Positions 18,491-26,979 of a stretch of DNA of 64,000 nt are shown here, in pieces. Under the pieces are notes generated by a model. It worked only from the letters and a program-made list of their open reading frames with translations, had not been told where the DNA came from and did not search any database. Every line of letters begins with the position of its first letter. The first letter of the stretch is position 1. Origin of the DNA: Flammeovirgaceae bacterium UBA1842 (lineage in GTDB: Bacteria; Bacteroidota; Bacteroidia; Cytophagales; Cyclobacteriaceae); assembly GCA_002338655.1 (NCBI GenBank), contig DDIU01000032.1, positions 49,237 through 113,236 of the forward strand. Direction: 5' to 3'. The position numbers were made by a program, and so were the translations under genes.

Positions 18491-20911
18491 ATGCTAAAAA
18501 ATATACTAAAAATATCGGTCAGAAATCTATTGAAAGAGAAGTTCTATACGTGCATCAATTTATTGGGGTTGGCAGTAGGTGTTGGGGCTTGTCTTTTAAT
18601 AGCGCAGTACATAGTTTTTGAAACATCATTCGATAAACATCATCCAGATGCCAATGAAATATACCGTGTCAACCAAACTAATTTCTGGTCACCAGATGGC
18701 GGTATAATGGGCTCAACAGTGCTTCCATTAGCGGAGGCTTTAAAGTCTGAATTTCCAGAAGTGGAGTCTACTTTGAGAATTAATACCGTTTATGATCAAC
18801 TTATTACTGTAGAGGGCACTTCAAAATCCTATCAGGAAGAGGATGTACTTGGTGCCGACTCTACCTTTTTTGATTTCTTCGGATTTAAATTGGCTGAGGG
18901 AGATCCAAATACTGCATTGGATAAAATCAATAGTGTGGTGATTTCAGATAAAATGGCAAAAAAATATTTTGGGGAGGAGCCCGCTTTAGGAAAAACACTA
19001 TTGCTCGGAAATGACAAACAACCGATAACGGTAACCGGAGTACTGCAAAAAGAACAGCCGAATACACATTTTGACTTCAATATCCTGCTTTCTATCTACA
19101 CCAACCCAAATGTAAAACAGTTTGAGTGGAGCTGGATTTGGACACAGGCCGTGACTTATGTCAAAATAAAAGGCAGTACGAAAAACATTGAAGACCACCT
19201 TTCCGGACTGGCTGATAAGTATGCTAAAGGGGCATTTAGCCGTCTTGGAATTGACTTGGCAGATTTTGAAAAAGAAAAAGGGGAACTCACTTTTTACCTA
19301 CAGCCAGTTACTGACATCCATCTCCATAGTAGAGATATCCATAATAGGTTGGGCACTGATGGCGATATATTCTATGTCTATGTGTTTTCAATTGTAGGGG
19401 TGATGATCCTGTTTCTGGCATGTATAAATTTCGTTAACCTGACTACCGCCCGAGCTGCGGTTAGAGCCAAAGAAGTTGGCGTTAAAAAAGTACTTGGCTC
19501 CACCAGATCCTTATTGATTGGCCAGATTTTGGTGGAAACGTTCATGTTAAGTATCATAGCCACTGGTTTGGGACTTGGATTAGCTGAATTAATGCGCCTG
19601 GCCATATTGACCATGCTAAACATTGATTTTAGTATTAATGTATTTGCTAATCCACTATTCGCTACAGGTATATTTTTAATGCCTCTTTTTATAGGACTGA
19701 TTGCCGGACTTTATCCTGCCTTTTCTATTACTTCATTCAAACCTATTAATGTGCTTAAAGGGCAAATGAATACAGGTAAAGAAGCTTCATTTTTTAGAAA
19801 TGCCTTGGTCGTTATACAATTTACTATCGCCATTGGCCTGATGGCGGCCACTTTTATAATCAGCGACCAACTTTCCTTTTTTCAGAATGGCAATATGGGT
19901 TTTAACCGTGATAATATTCTCATAATTGATCAAGCCGATAAGTTGGGTTCTGCCATGATGCCTTTCTATGAAAAAGCCTCTCAGCATCCTGCGGTCAAGC
20001 AGTTGGCGATAACGAGTGTGGTTCCAGGAATGGGAAGCCCCGAGGATGTGTTTTTTGCCCCTTCAAACCCAGACAGAAAATTGTCACTTGGTACCATCAA
20101 AGTAGATAATGGATACCTCACCAGTTTAGGCATTGGTTTACTGCAGGGAAGAAATTTTGAGAAAAATAAACCCGAAGCCAACAATGTAATGATTAACGAA
20201 ATGGCTATGAGGGATTTTGGATGGACTGAAGAAAATGTAATCGGTCAAAAGATTAGCTATTTTAATGATGAGTTTACGGTCATTGGCTTGGTCAAAGATT
20301 TTCATTCCCTTCCATTTTATTATCCCATTGCACCAGTGATTTTACTCGATCTAAATGCTCCCATTTGGAATGACTCTAGGCAGTTGCTTCTCACCATTGA
20401 TATGAGTAAAAAACAGGAGCTGGTTAACTATTTGAATACAAATTGGGCTGCCATGAACAACACCAATCCATTTAATTATTCTTATTTGGACGATCAATTG
20501 GGGCAGTTGTATGAAAGCGAAAACAAACTCAGTAAACTTTTTACAGTGTTTACTGGTCTCGCCATTTTGATAGCCATCATAGGATTACTGGGTCTGGCTT
20601 CTTTTGTCACCTCCAATAAAACCAAAGAAATAGGTATTAGAAAAGTACTTGGAGCCTCTGTAGGACAATTGATTTTAAAAGTCAATTTCAGGTTTTCGGT
20701 CTTGATCCTAATCTCCTGTCTCCTTGCTGTCCCTCTTACTTTATGGGCAATGACCAACTGGCTACAGCAGTTCCAATATCGGATAACCATAGGGTGGGAA
20801 GTGTTTGCCCTGACCATACTATTGGCCATTGGGCTCGCCTGGCTCACAGTGAGTTATCATTCCATCAAAGCTGCACGGGCCAATCCTGTGGATAGTTTGA
20901 AGGATGAATAG
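18491..20911 (+). CDS. MacB/FtsX-type ABC transporter permease 5
   Basis: 806 residues. TM1 at about 20-42 (YTCINLLGLAVGVGACL), first periplasmic domain, FtsX block at about 287-425 with AKEVGVKKVLGST, the helix after FRNALVVIQFTIAIG, and the last block (about 690-800) with TKEIGIRKVLGAS. It ends NPVDSLKDE. It follows permease 4 by 42 bp and closes the four-permease operon. A separate promoter region of 177 bp then precedes the ATPase gene. The substrate is unknown. Confidence 0.9.
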   Translation: MLKNILKISVRNLLKEKFYTCINLLGLAVGVGACLLIAQYIVFETSFDKHHPDANEIYRVNQTNFWSPDGGIMGSTVLPLAEALKSEFPEVESTLRINTVYDQLITVEGTSKSYQEEDVLGADSTFFDFFGFKLAEGDPNTALDKINSVVISDKMAKKYFGEEPALGKTLLLGNDKQPITVTGVLQKEQPNTHFDFNILLSIYTNPNVKQFEWSWIWTQAVTYVKIKGSTKNIEDHLSGLADKYAKGAFSRLGIDLADFEKEKGELTFYLQPVTDIHLHSRDIHNRLGTDGDIFYVYVFSIVGVMILFLACINFVNLTTARAAVRAKEVGVKKVLGSTRSLLIGQILVETFMLSIIATGLGLGLAELMRLAILTMLNIDFSINVFANPLFATGIFLMPLFIGLIAGLYPAFSITSFKPINVLKGQMNTGKEASFFRNALVVIQFTIAIGLMAATFIISDQLSFFQNGNMGFNRDNILIIDQADKLGSAMMPFYEKASQHPAVKQLAITSVVPGMGSPEDVFFAPSNPDRKLSLGTIKVDNGYLTSLGIGLLQGRNFEKNKPEANNVMINEMAMRDFGWTEENVIGQKISYFNDEFTVIGLVKDFHSLPFYYPIAPVILLDLNAPIWNDSRQLLLTIDMSKKQELVNYLNTNWAAMNNTNPFNYSYLDDQLGQLYESENKLSKLFTVFTGLAILIAIIGLLGLASFVTSNKTKEIGIRKVLGASVGQLILKVNFRFSVLILISCLLAVPLTLWAMTNWLQQFQYRITIGWEVFALTILLAIGLAWLTVSYHSIKAARANPVDSLKDE

Positions 20912-20950
20912 ATTATACGGTTAATATTAGGGTGGTATTGTGATCACATC

Positions 20951-20984
20951 GTCCGATATCAGACACCTGATTCCAATAACGGAC
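20951..20984. promoter_or_regulatory. Dyad element upstream of the ATPase-TolC unit, related to the one at 6730
   Basis: GTCCG (20951-20955) and CGGAC (20980-20984) enclose ATCAG-acac-CTGAT (20958-20971). Bases 20952-20968 fit TCCGATWTCRGWCACCW, shared with 6733-6749, and the CGGA on the far side lies at the same distance in both. The two sites precede two units of the same export system, so they are probably binding sites for its regulator. Confidence 0.55.
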
Positions 20985-21046
20985 AAAAAATCAATTCATT
21001 TTCCTTAAATTCATCCTTTAATTGTAAATAAAGGCCACTGGATAGT

Positions 21047-21062
21047 TGGCATATTTATTGGC
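21047..21062 (+). promoter_or_regulatory. Possible sigma-54-like promoter for the ATPase-TolC unit
   Basis: TGGCAT (21047-21052), five bases, then TTGGC at 21058-21062. As at 11185, the word at the -12 position reads TTGG; a GC follows one base further on. The position, 27 bp before the ATG and about 96 bp after the dyad element, is right, but the match is imperfect. Confidence 0.4.
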
Positions 21063-21088
21063 AAGCAGTATTACATAAACCATAAAAG

Positions 21089-21763
21089 ATGATCAAACTC
21101 GTTAATGTCGACAAATATGTTGACTCAAGATTTCAAAGGACTTTCATTCTTAAAAGCATCGATCTGGAAATTAATCAAGGTGAATTTGTGACTATCATGG
21201 GCCCAAGTGGTGCAGGTAAGTCATCATTGATGAATATCATCGGGATGCTCGATGAGCCATCACAAGGAGAGTATTATTTCTATGATGAGCCAGTTCATAA
21301 AATGAAGGAGCGTAAGAAGTCTGAAATGCATAAAAATCATATCGGGTTTATATTTCAGGCCTATCACCTGATAGATGAACTTACAGTGTATGAAAACATC
21401 GAAACTCCGCTATTATACAAAGGAGTGAAAGGTTCGCAGCGCAAAAGCATGGTAGCGGAAATGTTGGACCGGTTTCAAATGGTAGCAAAAAAAGATTTAT
21501 TTCCTGAACAGCTGTCCGGTGGTCAACAGCAGTTAGTAGGGGTAGCTAGAGCTATTATTGGGCAACCTAAGTTATTGTTGGCCGATGAGCCGACAGGTAA
21601 CCTGCATTCAGAGCAAGGAGAGGAGATCATGGACATTTTCAAAAAACTCAACGAAGAAGGGATGACCATTATACAGGTGACCCACTCCGAGAAAAATGCC
21701 GAATACGGTACACGAACCATCCGATTGATAGATGGTGCAATAGATTCTGATACGAAGAAATAG
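21089..21763 (+). CDS. ABC transporter ATP-binding protein, MacB/LolD type
   Basis: 224 residues forming one nucleotide-binding domain. Walker A GPSGAGKSS at 38-46, Q-loop FIFQAYHL at about 88-95, signature LSGGQQQLVG at 142-151, Walker B LLLADEPTG at 162-170, and the switch His199 in VTHSEKN. The residue after the signature is Leu where most relatives have Arg, and the next-but-one is Gly where Ala is usual. It is the only ATPase in the locus and is therefore the likely motor for the permeases encoded on both sides of the regulator. It is followed 20 bp later by the TolC-like gene. Confidence 0.92.
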   Translation: MIKLVNVDKYVDSRFQRTFILKSIDLEINQGEFVTIMGPSGAGKSSLMNIIGMLDEPSQGEYYFYDEPVHKMKERKKSEMHKNHIGFIFQAYHLIDELTVYENIETPLLYKGVKGSQRKSMVAEMLDRFQMVAKKDLFPEQLSGGQQQLVGVARAIIGQPKLLLADEPTGNLHSEQGEEIMDIFKKLNEEGMTIIQVTHSEKNAEYGTRTIRLIDGAIDSDTKK

Positions 21764-21783
21764 AGCTTAATTATATTATTAGA

Positions 21784-23145
21784 ATGATTTATAAACTCAG
21801 CATAATAACAACATTGGTCTTAGTATCCTGCGCTTTTTCCCAAGCGCAGGATCAAATTACTATTGAATCACCTTTAACATTTAAGGAAGCAGTTGAGATA
21901 GGGTTGAAAAAAAATATCAACTTAAAACGTCAAAGTAATCAACTTGAAAGTATTGAAGCACAGAGATTGAATGCTAGGGGTCAATATTTGCCTTCTCTGG
22001 GTATTAGTGGTCAAGGTATGCGTACAGATGGACAGCAGATCAACTCGGTTTCCGGTGCTGGAGAGAACATTACATCCGATCGATTTGGGGGTAGTATTGA
22101 TGCCAACTATACATTGTTTAACGGATTCAATAGACTCCAAAATATGAAAGCATCAAGCATGGCCTTTCAGGCACAGTCTAGTGGTGTCCAACGTGCAAAA
22201 CAAGATGTGATAGCCGATATTACCAATCAATTCTTACAAGTGCTATTTGATCAGGAATTGGTAAGGATAGCCAAAGAAAACCTTGAAACTCAGGAGGTAA
22301 TTCTTGAACAAATAAAAGGATTTGTAGAATCTGGAATAAGGGCCATGCCAGAAGAGTACAGTCAAATTGCAATTGTCAAAAACAATGAATTATTGCTTAT
22401 ACGGGCTCAGAATACTTATGCAAATGATAAATCTACATTATCTCAGATGCTTCAGTTTGACCCAACATTAGCTTATGAAATTGCTGTTCCAGAATGGAAT
22501 GTTGAAGAAGTGATAGCCTTACAATACGATTTAGATGAGCTTTATAATCAAGCAACTGTTAATAGGTATGACCTTAAACAATCTCAACTTCAGTCGGAAG
22601 CTTCTAAATTTCAAATGAAGGCCCGTTCAAGTGGCTACTTGCCCTCATTTGGCATTTTTATGAGTTACGGTTCGCAATATTTTGCTATTCAGGGTAAAGA
22701 GGGAGTGTCCTCATTTAACAAACAGTTTTTTGACCTAAATCCACAATTGAGTTATGGGTTTAATTTTTCAATTCCATTATTTGATAGATTTCAGACCCAT
22801 TCTAACAAGACACAGGCAAAAGTCAATTATTTGAATGCGGAGAATGATTACGAAAATCTGCAGAAAACGGTTCTCATTGATGTTCAACGTGCGCATCAAA
22901 ATTTTAAAAATGCAATTATAGGTTATAGGGCAGCACAAGCCCAATTAGAGTCTGCTCAGTTGTCCTTTGATTTGGAGAAGGAAAGATATGATCTTGGTTT
23001 ATCAAGCTTAGTAGAATACAACCAGGCTAATCAAAGGTTTGTTCAGGCACAAGCAGATATGGCACAAGCTAAATACACGTTGCTTTTCCAGGATATTTTG
23101 CTTCAGTATGCCATTGGAACCTTAGGTATTGATGATATACATTAA
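21784..23145 (+). CDS. TolC-family outer membrane efflux protein
   Basis: 453 residues with a signal peptide ending CAFSQAQ. Two long helical repeats of the outer membrane efflux family follow: the first has EAVEIGLKKNINLKRQSN and LPSLGISGQG, the second YNQATVNRYDLKQSQLQ, GYLPSFGIFMSYG and a LGLSSLVEYNQANQRFVQAQ stretch near the C terminus. Three copies form the outer membrane channel and periplasmic tunnel of tripartite pumps. It is translated just after the ATPase gene. No HlyD-type adaptor gene is present in the window, although the channel normally needs one; it may be encoded elsewhere, or the permease periplasmic domains may contact the channel. Confidence 0.9.
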   Translation: MIYKLSIITTLVLVSCAFSQAQDQITIESPLTFKEAVEIGLKKNINLKRQSNQLESIEAQRLNARGQYLPSLGISGQGMRTDGQQINSVSGAGENITSDRFGGSIDANYTLFNGFNRLQNMKASSMAFQAQSSGVQRAKQDVIADITNQFLQVLFDQELVRIAKENLETQEVILEQIKGFVESGIRAMPEEYSQIAIVKNNELLLIRAQNTYANDKSTLSQMLQFDPTLAYEIAVPEWNVEEVIALQYDLDELYNQATVNRYDLKQSQLQSEASKFQMKARSSGYLPSFGIFMSYGSQYFAIQGKEGVSSFNKQFFDLNPQLSYGFNFSIPLFDRFQTHSNKTQAKVNYLNAENDYENLQKTVLIDVQRAHQNFKNAIIGYRAAQAQLESAQLSFDLEKERYDLGLSSLVEYNQANQRFVQAQADMAQAKYTLLFQDILLQYAIGTLGIDDIH

Positions 23146-23200
23146 ATTCAGAACCTCTAAATTTAATATTTACTTTATCCCCCAGTATCACTCTTATCCC

Positions 23201-23296
23201 CCTCAGTGTCACTCACAGAGGACACTTAATTTCCCTCAGTGTCACTCGCAGAGGACACTTAATTTCCCTCAGTGTCACTCGCAGAGGACACTGAGG
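23201..23296. repeat. Three 33-bp tandem units, each a hairpin
   Basis: CCTCAGTGTC begins at 23201, 23234 and 23267. Each unit contains inverted arms around ACTCRCAGAG; the last forms a perfect 10-bp stem (23267-23276 with 23287-23296). The array fills the gap between the convergent TolC and lipocalin-like genes. Single related copies occur at about 24231-24260, 24832-24857 and 25091-25121. There are no spacers, so this is not a CRISPR array. Confidence 0.85.
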
Positions 23297-23303
23297 AAAG
23301 AAA

Positions 23304-23822
23304 TTATTCAGCCCTGCTTAATATAAACTCAGTTACATATCTACCAAACCACTCTGGCTTAGTACCATCAGGATAAGTTTCATCATACATGGTAAGTTTG
23401 AGCAAGTCTCCTTCCAATTCGTATTTATAAAATTGTTTCCCGCCTTCAAAACCAGGCACTTTTGCAACAAATGCGGTGGTAGTTATTGTTGAGTCAGTTA
23501 ATACATAGCTACCAGCATTGAAAACTATAGATCGAAAACCTGATTTTAGCTCGTCCTCTGTAGGGTTTGAAAGAACCTGAAATGGAGTTCTTGGTTTGTC
23601 GATAGGTGTCCAAATAATTGAATATCTATTACTTGACATGATAAATATACCTGGCTGTGCTTTTTTAATTGAAAAGGTAGTGTCAACCCGCTTCCAATTA
23701 ATTTCCTTCATTTCCCAAGCACCTAATAAGGGATTGGCGTTCAGCTCCTCCTGTGCTGGTTGCTTAGTTTTCTCACAAGCGAATAACACTATTGGGATTA
23801 ATATAAGATAATAATACTTCAT
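23304..23822 (-). CDS. Lipocalin-like lipoprotein
   Basis: 172 residues. A lipoprotein signal ends LFAC (Cys16), so the mature protein is probably lipid-anchored. Then come GAWEMKEINW, a stretch of short beta strands, and FYKYELEGDLLKLTMYD near the end, the pattern of the lipocalin-like families that start with a G-x-W motif. The role is not known; small envelope lipoproteins of this type are thought to bind hydrophobic ligands. Single gene, convergent with tolC, surrounded by repeats. Confidence 0.65.
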   Translation of the reverse strand: MKYYYLILIPIVLFACEKTKQPAQEELNANPLLGAWEMKEINWKRVDTTFSIKKAQPGIFIMSSNRYSIIWTPIDKPRTPFQVLSNPTEDELKSGFRSIVFNAGSYVLTDSTITTTAFVAKVPGFEGGKQFYKYELEGDLLKLTMYDETYPDGTKPEWFGRYVTEFILSRAE

Positions 23823-23978
23823 GGATTTTTGTTGATGATAAAGTTCAATATATAATCATCTCCTTTAAAATCCTTATTTTAATTTGTGTTTATTCCCCAA
23901 AGTGTCACTTTATTCCCCAAAGTTTCACTTGCAAAAGGACACTAGCGATAAGTCTCCTAATCGAAAAGCTAATAAATT

Positions 23979-24213
23979 GTTAAACCCCCTTTGGGGTTTT
24001 ATATGCTATGATTTAACAATCTATTTGTATTTAATCCCTTCGGGATAATTTAGTCTCACTTAGTTTTGAACTCAAGTGTTCTATCTCTTTTTCTATTTCT
24101 GGTTGACTGAAGGAACCTTGAGTGTATTACGAACTCAACAAATCCCGAAGGGATTAAATGTTAATAAAACAGACAATCTGTAAAACAACCCCGAAGGGGT
24201 TTAATATACAGGC
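23979..24213. repeat. Dispersed hairpin element, copy A (about 235 bp)
   Basis: Starts with GTTAAACCCC and a CCCC-TTT-GGGG hairpin, then ATTTAATCCCTTCGGGAT, a unique-looking middle containing GAACTCAAGTGTTCTAT, then AATCCCGAAGGGATT and CCCCGAAGGGG near the right end. The ends are imperfect inverted repeats of each other. Copy C at 26571-26803 is nearly identical, and copy B at 25009-25315 is interrupted. The 471-bp gap at 23823-24293 otherwise holds degenerate copies of the CAGTGTCACT repeat and no gene. Confidence 0.8.
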
Positions 24214-24293
24214 ATGCGTCATTTTATTCCTCTCAGTGTCACTCGCAAAGAACACTGAGGGGGGAAGTTGGCTTAAGTACCATCTAGGGAGAT

Positions 24294-24770
24294 TTAAGCT
24301 TCGAAAAACCGCTTATTATATTGTACGCGATCCATCATCTTGACAATTCTTGCGGCCTTGGTATCTTCTGTTTTAGCATCGTAAATCCAATCCAAATAAA
24401 GCTTTTGCTCATTTTGGTTGAATGCCATGAAATTAGCATAGGTCTGCTTAGGTTCATTTTTGAAGCAGTCAATAATCTCTTCGGGCACTTCCAATGTAGA
24501 TTGATCAAGCTCAAGGATAATGGTCACAAAATCGCCTGCTTGTTTACCGATCTTTCTTCGGATGTCTGCTTTGACAGGTAAAAACAACTGACCATTGCCC
24601 ATTGGCATGAGCTTGTACTTCTTCAATTCATAAGTATCAATATGGCCATTGACCCGTACCCATCCAAATGGTGACTTTCTATCCTGTGGTATCTCTGGAA
24701 TGGCCGCATAAGTCCAACCCCCTTTACCAGGGAATTTCTGTAATAGATATTCACCATTTACCTTATTCAT
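24294..24770 (-). CDS. YdeI/OmpD-associated family protein with DUF1905 domain
   Basis: 158 residues, soluble, no signal peptide. The first 90 residues match the DUF1905 pattern: KFPGKGGWTYAAIP, FGWVRVNGHIDTYELKKYKLMPMGNGQLFLPVKADIRRKIGK read in short blocks, then DFVTIILELD. The C-terminal half is the YdeI-like (OmdA) helical part with QKLYLDWIYDAKTEDTKAAR and a RIVKMMD end. Homologues in other bacteria are linked to tolerance of antimicrobial peptides and bacteriocins, but the biochemistry is unclear. Standalone gene in the repeat zone. Confidence 0.75.
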   Translation of the reverse strand: MNKVNGEYLLQKFPGKGGWTYAAIPEIPQDRKSPFGWVRVNGHIDTYELKKYKLMPMGNGQLFLPVKADIRRKIGKQAGDFVTIILELDQSTLEVPEEIIDCFKNEPKQTYANFMAFNQNEQKLYLDWIYDAKTEDTKAARIVKMMDRVQYNKRFFEA

Positions 24771-24828
24771 TACAGTAAAATTAAATGGATTTGATGAATT
24801 AATTAATCTATTAAACCCCTTTTATTCC

Positions 24829-25008
24829 CCTCAGTATCACTCGCAAAGGACACTAAGGAAGGCTATAGCTACTTGCAGCATTCAAGCGATTAGGAGAACT
24901 TCTCCTTTCGTTTCACTCCAGTCGAAGTGACCACTCCGAATAAGAGGGGAGCCTGCTTATCGGCAGACAGGCGCAGCGATAAGTCCCCTAATCGAAAAGC
25001 TAATAGAT
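24829..25008. repeat. Composite repeat: CAGTGTCACT hairpin plus CACTCCAGTCGAAGTGA module
   Basis: A 33-bp-type hairpin (24832-24857) is followed by GGAGAACTTCTCC, TTTCACTCCAGTCGAAGTGA and CCACTCCGAATAAGA. The same series of modules recurs at 25088-25205. It lies in the 611-bp gene-free gap 24771-25381, directly before copy B of the GTTAAACCCC element. Confidence 0.7.
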
Positions 25009-25315
25009 TGTTAAACCCCTTTGGGGTTTTATATGCCTTGATGTAATCTATTTGTATTTAATCCCTTCGGGATTATTTAGTCTTTTCCCCCCTCAGTGTC
25101 ACTCGTAGAGGACACTGAGGAAGACTATCTACTTGTAGTATTCAGGCGATTAGGAGACTTCTCCTTTCGTTTCACTCCAGTCGAAGTGACCACTCCGAAT
25201 AAGAAGAATCCTATTAATCTAATTGTAGGAAAGCCAACAAACTGTTAAACAAATCCCGCAGGGATTAAATGTTAATAAAACAGACAATCTATAAAACAAC
25301 CCCGAAGGGGTTCAA
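25009..25315. repeat. Dispersed hairpin element, copy B, interrupted by another repeat
   Basis: The left part (25009-25083) and right part (25250-25315) match copies A and C. The middle found in those copies is missing and is replaced by a second-family composite repeat (about 25084-25245). This is a nested arrangement in which one repeat family sits inside the other. Confidence 0.7.
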
Positions 25316-25381
25316 TGAATTTAGGAAGATAATATATATCTGAGTCCGTGCAGTGGGCTCCGAGTCAGGTGTAAGTAAAAC

Positions 25382-25963
25382 TTATTCCGAATCTTCTTCT
25401 AAAGTCTTTTTTAGTTTTTCGAGTTCACGTCTTTTTCTTACATATATCTTATGTTCCCAAGTTGAGGCATATAAGGTAAAAATAAATAAAAGAGCGAATC
25501 CAATCATAGGTATCAAAGAAGTGTCCTTATCAAACCATAAACTAAACAGGGTTAATATAGCAATGAAAGCAAAATACACTTGCATGGTGCGTGAGAGTAC
25601 TTCAGAATAGGAAGCGTTGGAGAGTGCATGTTCCAAGTCTCCCATCATAGTGCGTTCAAATTGACTTTCAAATTTCTTCCTTTTGCTTCTTTTGTAAAAA
25701 AGGTATAGGGGCGTAACGTACATAATTGCCATCAATAGGTAAATAAATGTTTCATCCTCCTTGCCTTTAAAAAGCACACCAAAGAGCAACATTGAACCTC
25801 CAACGAGATTGACACCTATCAAAATTACTTCCATCCAATTGGCAATTTTACCTGCTGATTTTTTCTTGGCGATTACACGTCTGTGTAGGGCCTTTTCATT
25901 AATGGCGTACATAGGCTGATTATTTTGAGTGTCCCATATTTTTTTCAATTCGTCAAACTCCAT
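25382..25963 (-). CDS. Membrane protein encoded with an ECF sigma factor (possible anti-sigma partner)
   Basis: 193 residues from the ATG at 25963 (an ATG three codons upstream at 25972 is also possible). A short cytoplasmic start MEFDELKKIWDTQ is followed by two hydrophobic helices (about 43-62 and 70-88), a basic loop, and two more (about 130-146 and 150-168), then a charged C-terminal coil (RKRRELEKLKKTLEE). Its start overlaps the end of the sigma factor gene, so the two are translated together. Position and topology suggest it restrains or senses for the sigma factor, but no classic zinc anti-sigma motif is visible, so this is inference. Confidence 0.6.
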   Translation of the reverse strand: MEFDELKKIWDTQNNQPMYAINEKALHRRVIAKKKSAGKIANWMEVILIGVNLVGGSMLLFGVLFKGKEDETFIYLLMAIMYVTPLYLFYKRSKRKKFESQFERTMMGDLEHALSNASYSEVLSRTMQVYFAFIAILTLFSLWFDKDTSLIPMIGFALLFIFTLYASTWEHKIYVRKRRELEKLKKTLEEDSE

Positions 25964-26465
25964 GGTGATCATATTTTAGAGATTTATCGGTCAAGTGTTT
26001 TTTTATACGGTGGATTTTCACACCAATATTTGTGTCAGAAACTCCAGTCATTTCGGCCATCTCTTTATAGCTATAGCCGTCTAGCATGAGTAATGTAAGC
26101 GAACGGTCAATTTCAGGGAGTTGACTAATTTCGCGATAAAGCCATGCAAGCCGATCATCAATATTTTCCGTGTTTTCCTCCAATAGATATTCTATCTTAT
26201 CCATTGACTGTCGGCCATCATGATGTCTTCTTTCTTTTCGGGTCCACCTCATGGCTGTATTTAATGCAACACGGTAGATCCATGTACTTTCGGCACTTTC
26301 CTTTCTAAAGTTGGGTATCGAGTGCCAGACCTGAATTGCAATTTCCTGAAAAAGGTCATCCCGATCATTTTCTGTGAAAGCATAAACCCGTACCACCTTA
26401 AAAAGCATGGCTTTATACTGCCCTATCCAGTTATTAAATATTAGACGCTGCTCTTTTTCCTCCAT
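25953..26465 (-). CDS. ECF-type RNA polymerase sigma factor
   Basis: 170 residues, the usual size. Region 2 spans about 20-85 with YAFTENDRDDLFQEIAIQVW and a STWIYRVALNTAMRWTR stretch. Region 4 spans about 110-165 with LPEIDRSLTLLMLDGYSYKEMAEMTGVS read in blocks, followed by NIGVKIHRIKKHL, the helix-turn-helix for the -35 element. It is first in a two-gene operon with the overlapping membrane protein gene. The target genes are unknown, and no autoregulatory promoter is recognisable in the upstream repeat region. Confidence 0.9.
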   Translation of the reverse strand: MEEKEQRLIFNNWIGQYKAMLFKVVRVYAFTENDRDDLFQEIAIQVWHSIPNFRKESAESTWIYRVALNTAMRWTRKERRHHDGRQSMDKIEYLLEENTENIDDRLAWLYREISQLPEIDRSLTLLMLDGYSYKEMAEMTGVSDTNIGVKIHRIKKHLTDKSLKYDHHGV

Positions 26466-26570
26466 TTTTTAAATGCTTACCACAGTAGTAACCTCAATGG
26501 GTAGATTTATTACAAGGAACGGAAAATAAAATGAAAAATGTGCCTGCTGCATCAAATTGAGCCTAAGATT

Positions 26571-26803
26571 GTTAAACCCCTTTGGGGTTTTATATGCCAT
26601 GATGTAATCTATTTGTATTTAATCCCTTCGGGATTATTTAGTCTCACTTAGTTTTGAACTCAAGTGTTCTATCCCTTTCACCATTTCTGGTAGGCTGAAA
26701 AAACATTGAGTGTATTGCAAACTCAATGAAATCCCGAAGGGATTAAATGTTAATGAAACAGACAATCTGTAAAACAACCCCAAAGGGGTTTAATATACAG
26801 GCA
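26571..26803. repeat. Dispersed hairpin element, copy C (about 233 bp)
   Basis: Near-identical to copy A at 23979-24213 over its whole length: GTTAAACCCC, CCCTTCGGGATTATTTAGT, GAACTCAAGTGTTCTAT, AATCCCGAAGGGATT and CCCCAAAGGGG in order, ending AATATACAGGCA. It lies in the 514-bp gap 26466-26979, which otherwise holds the 21-mer repeats at 26811 and a terminator. Confidence 0.8.
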
Positions 26804-26810
26804 CTTGTCA

Positions 26811-26917
26811 GGTTGAGCCTGTCGTAACCCAGGTTGAGCCTGCGAAACAATTGTCAAATTGAGCTTGTCGAAATCCAAATTGAGCTTGTCGAAATTCAGG
26901 TAGAGCTTGTCGAAACC
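26811..26917. repeat. Five degenerate copies of a TTGAGCTTGTCGAAA repeat
   Basis: Words of about 21-25 bp: GGTTGAGCCTGTCGTAACCCA, then four variants around TTGAGCCTGCGAAA and TTGAGCTTGTCGAAA, run head to tail. Similar TTCGACAGGCTCAA repeats are common between genes in Bacteroidota. Confidence 0.7.
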
Positions 26918-26948
26918 CAAAAAAAAGAAAGGGGAGCAAATGCTCCCC
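26918..26948 (-). terminator. Rho-independent terminator for the small secreted protein gene
   Basis: The 8-bp stem GGGGAGCA (26931-26938) / TGCTCCCC (26941-26948) with a two-base loop is followed, in the minus direction, by a run of T with one interruption (complement of 26918-26930). It lies 31 bp after the stop of the gene at 26980. Confidence 0.8.
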
Positions 26949-26979
26949 TGACCCGTCTTTCAACCTAAACTTGAAAAAA

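Noticed and set aside
23201..23296. Possible short CRISPR array
   Set aside because: Units are tandem with no spacers and no cas genes are near.
23129..23326. Open frame of 65 codons over the 33-bp repeats
   Set aside because: Its protein is a direct translation of the repeat units and has no independent support.
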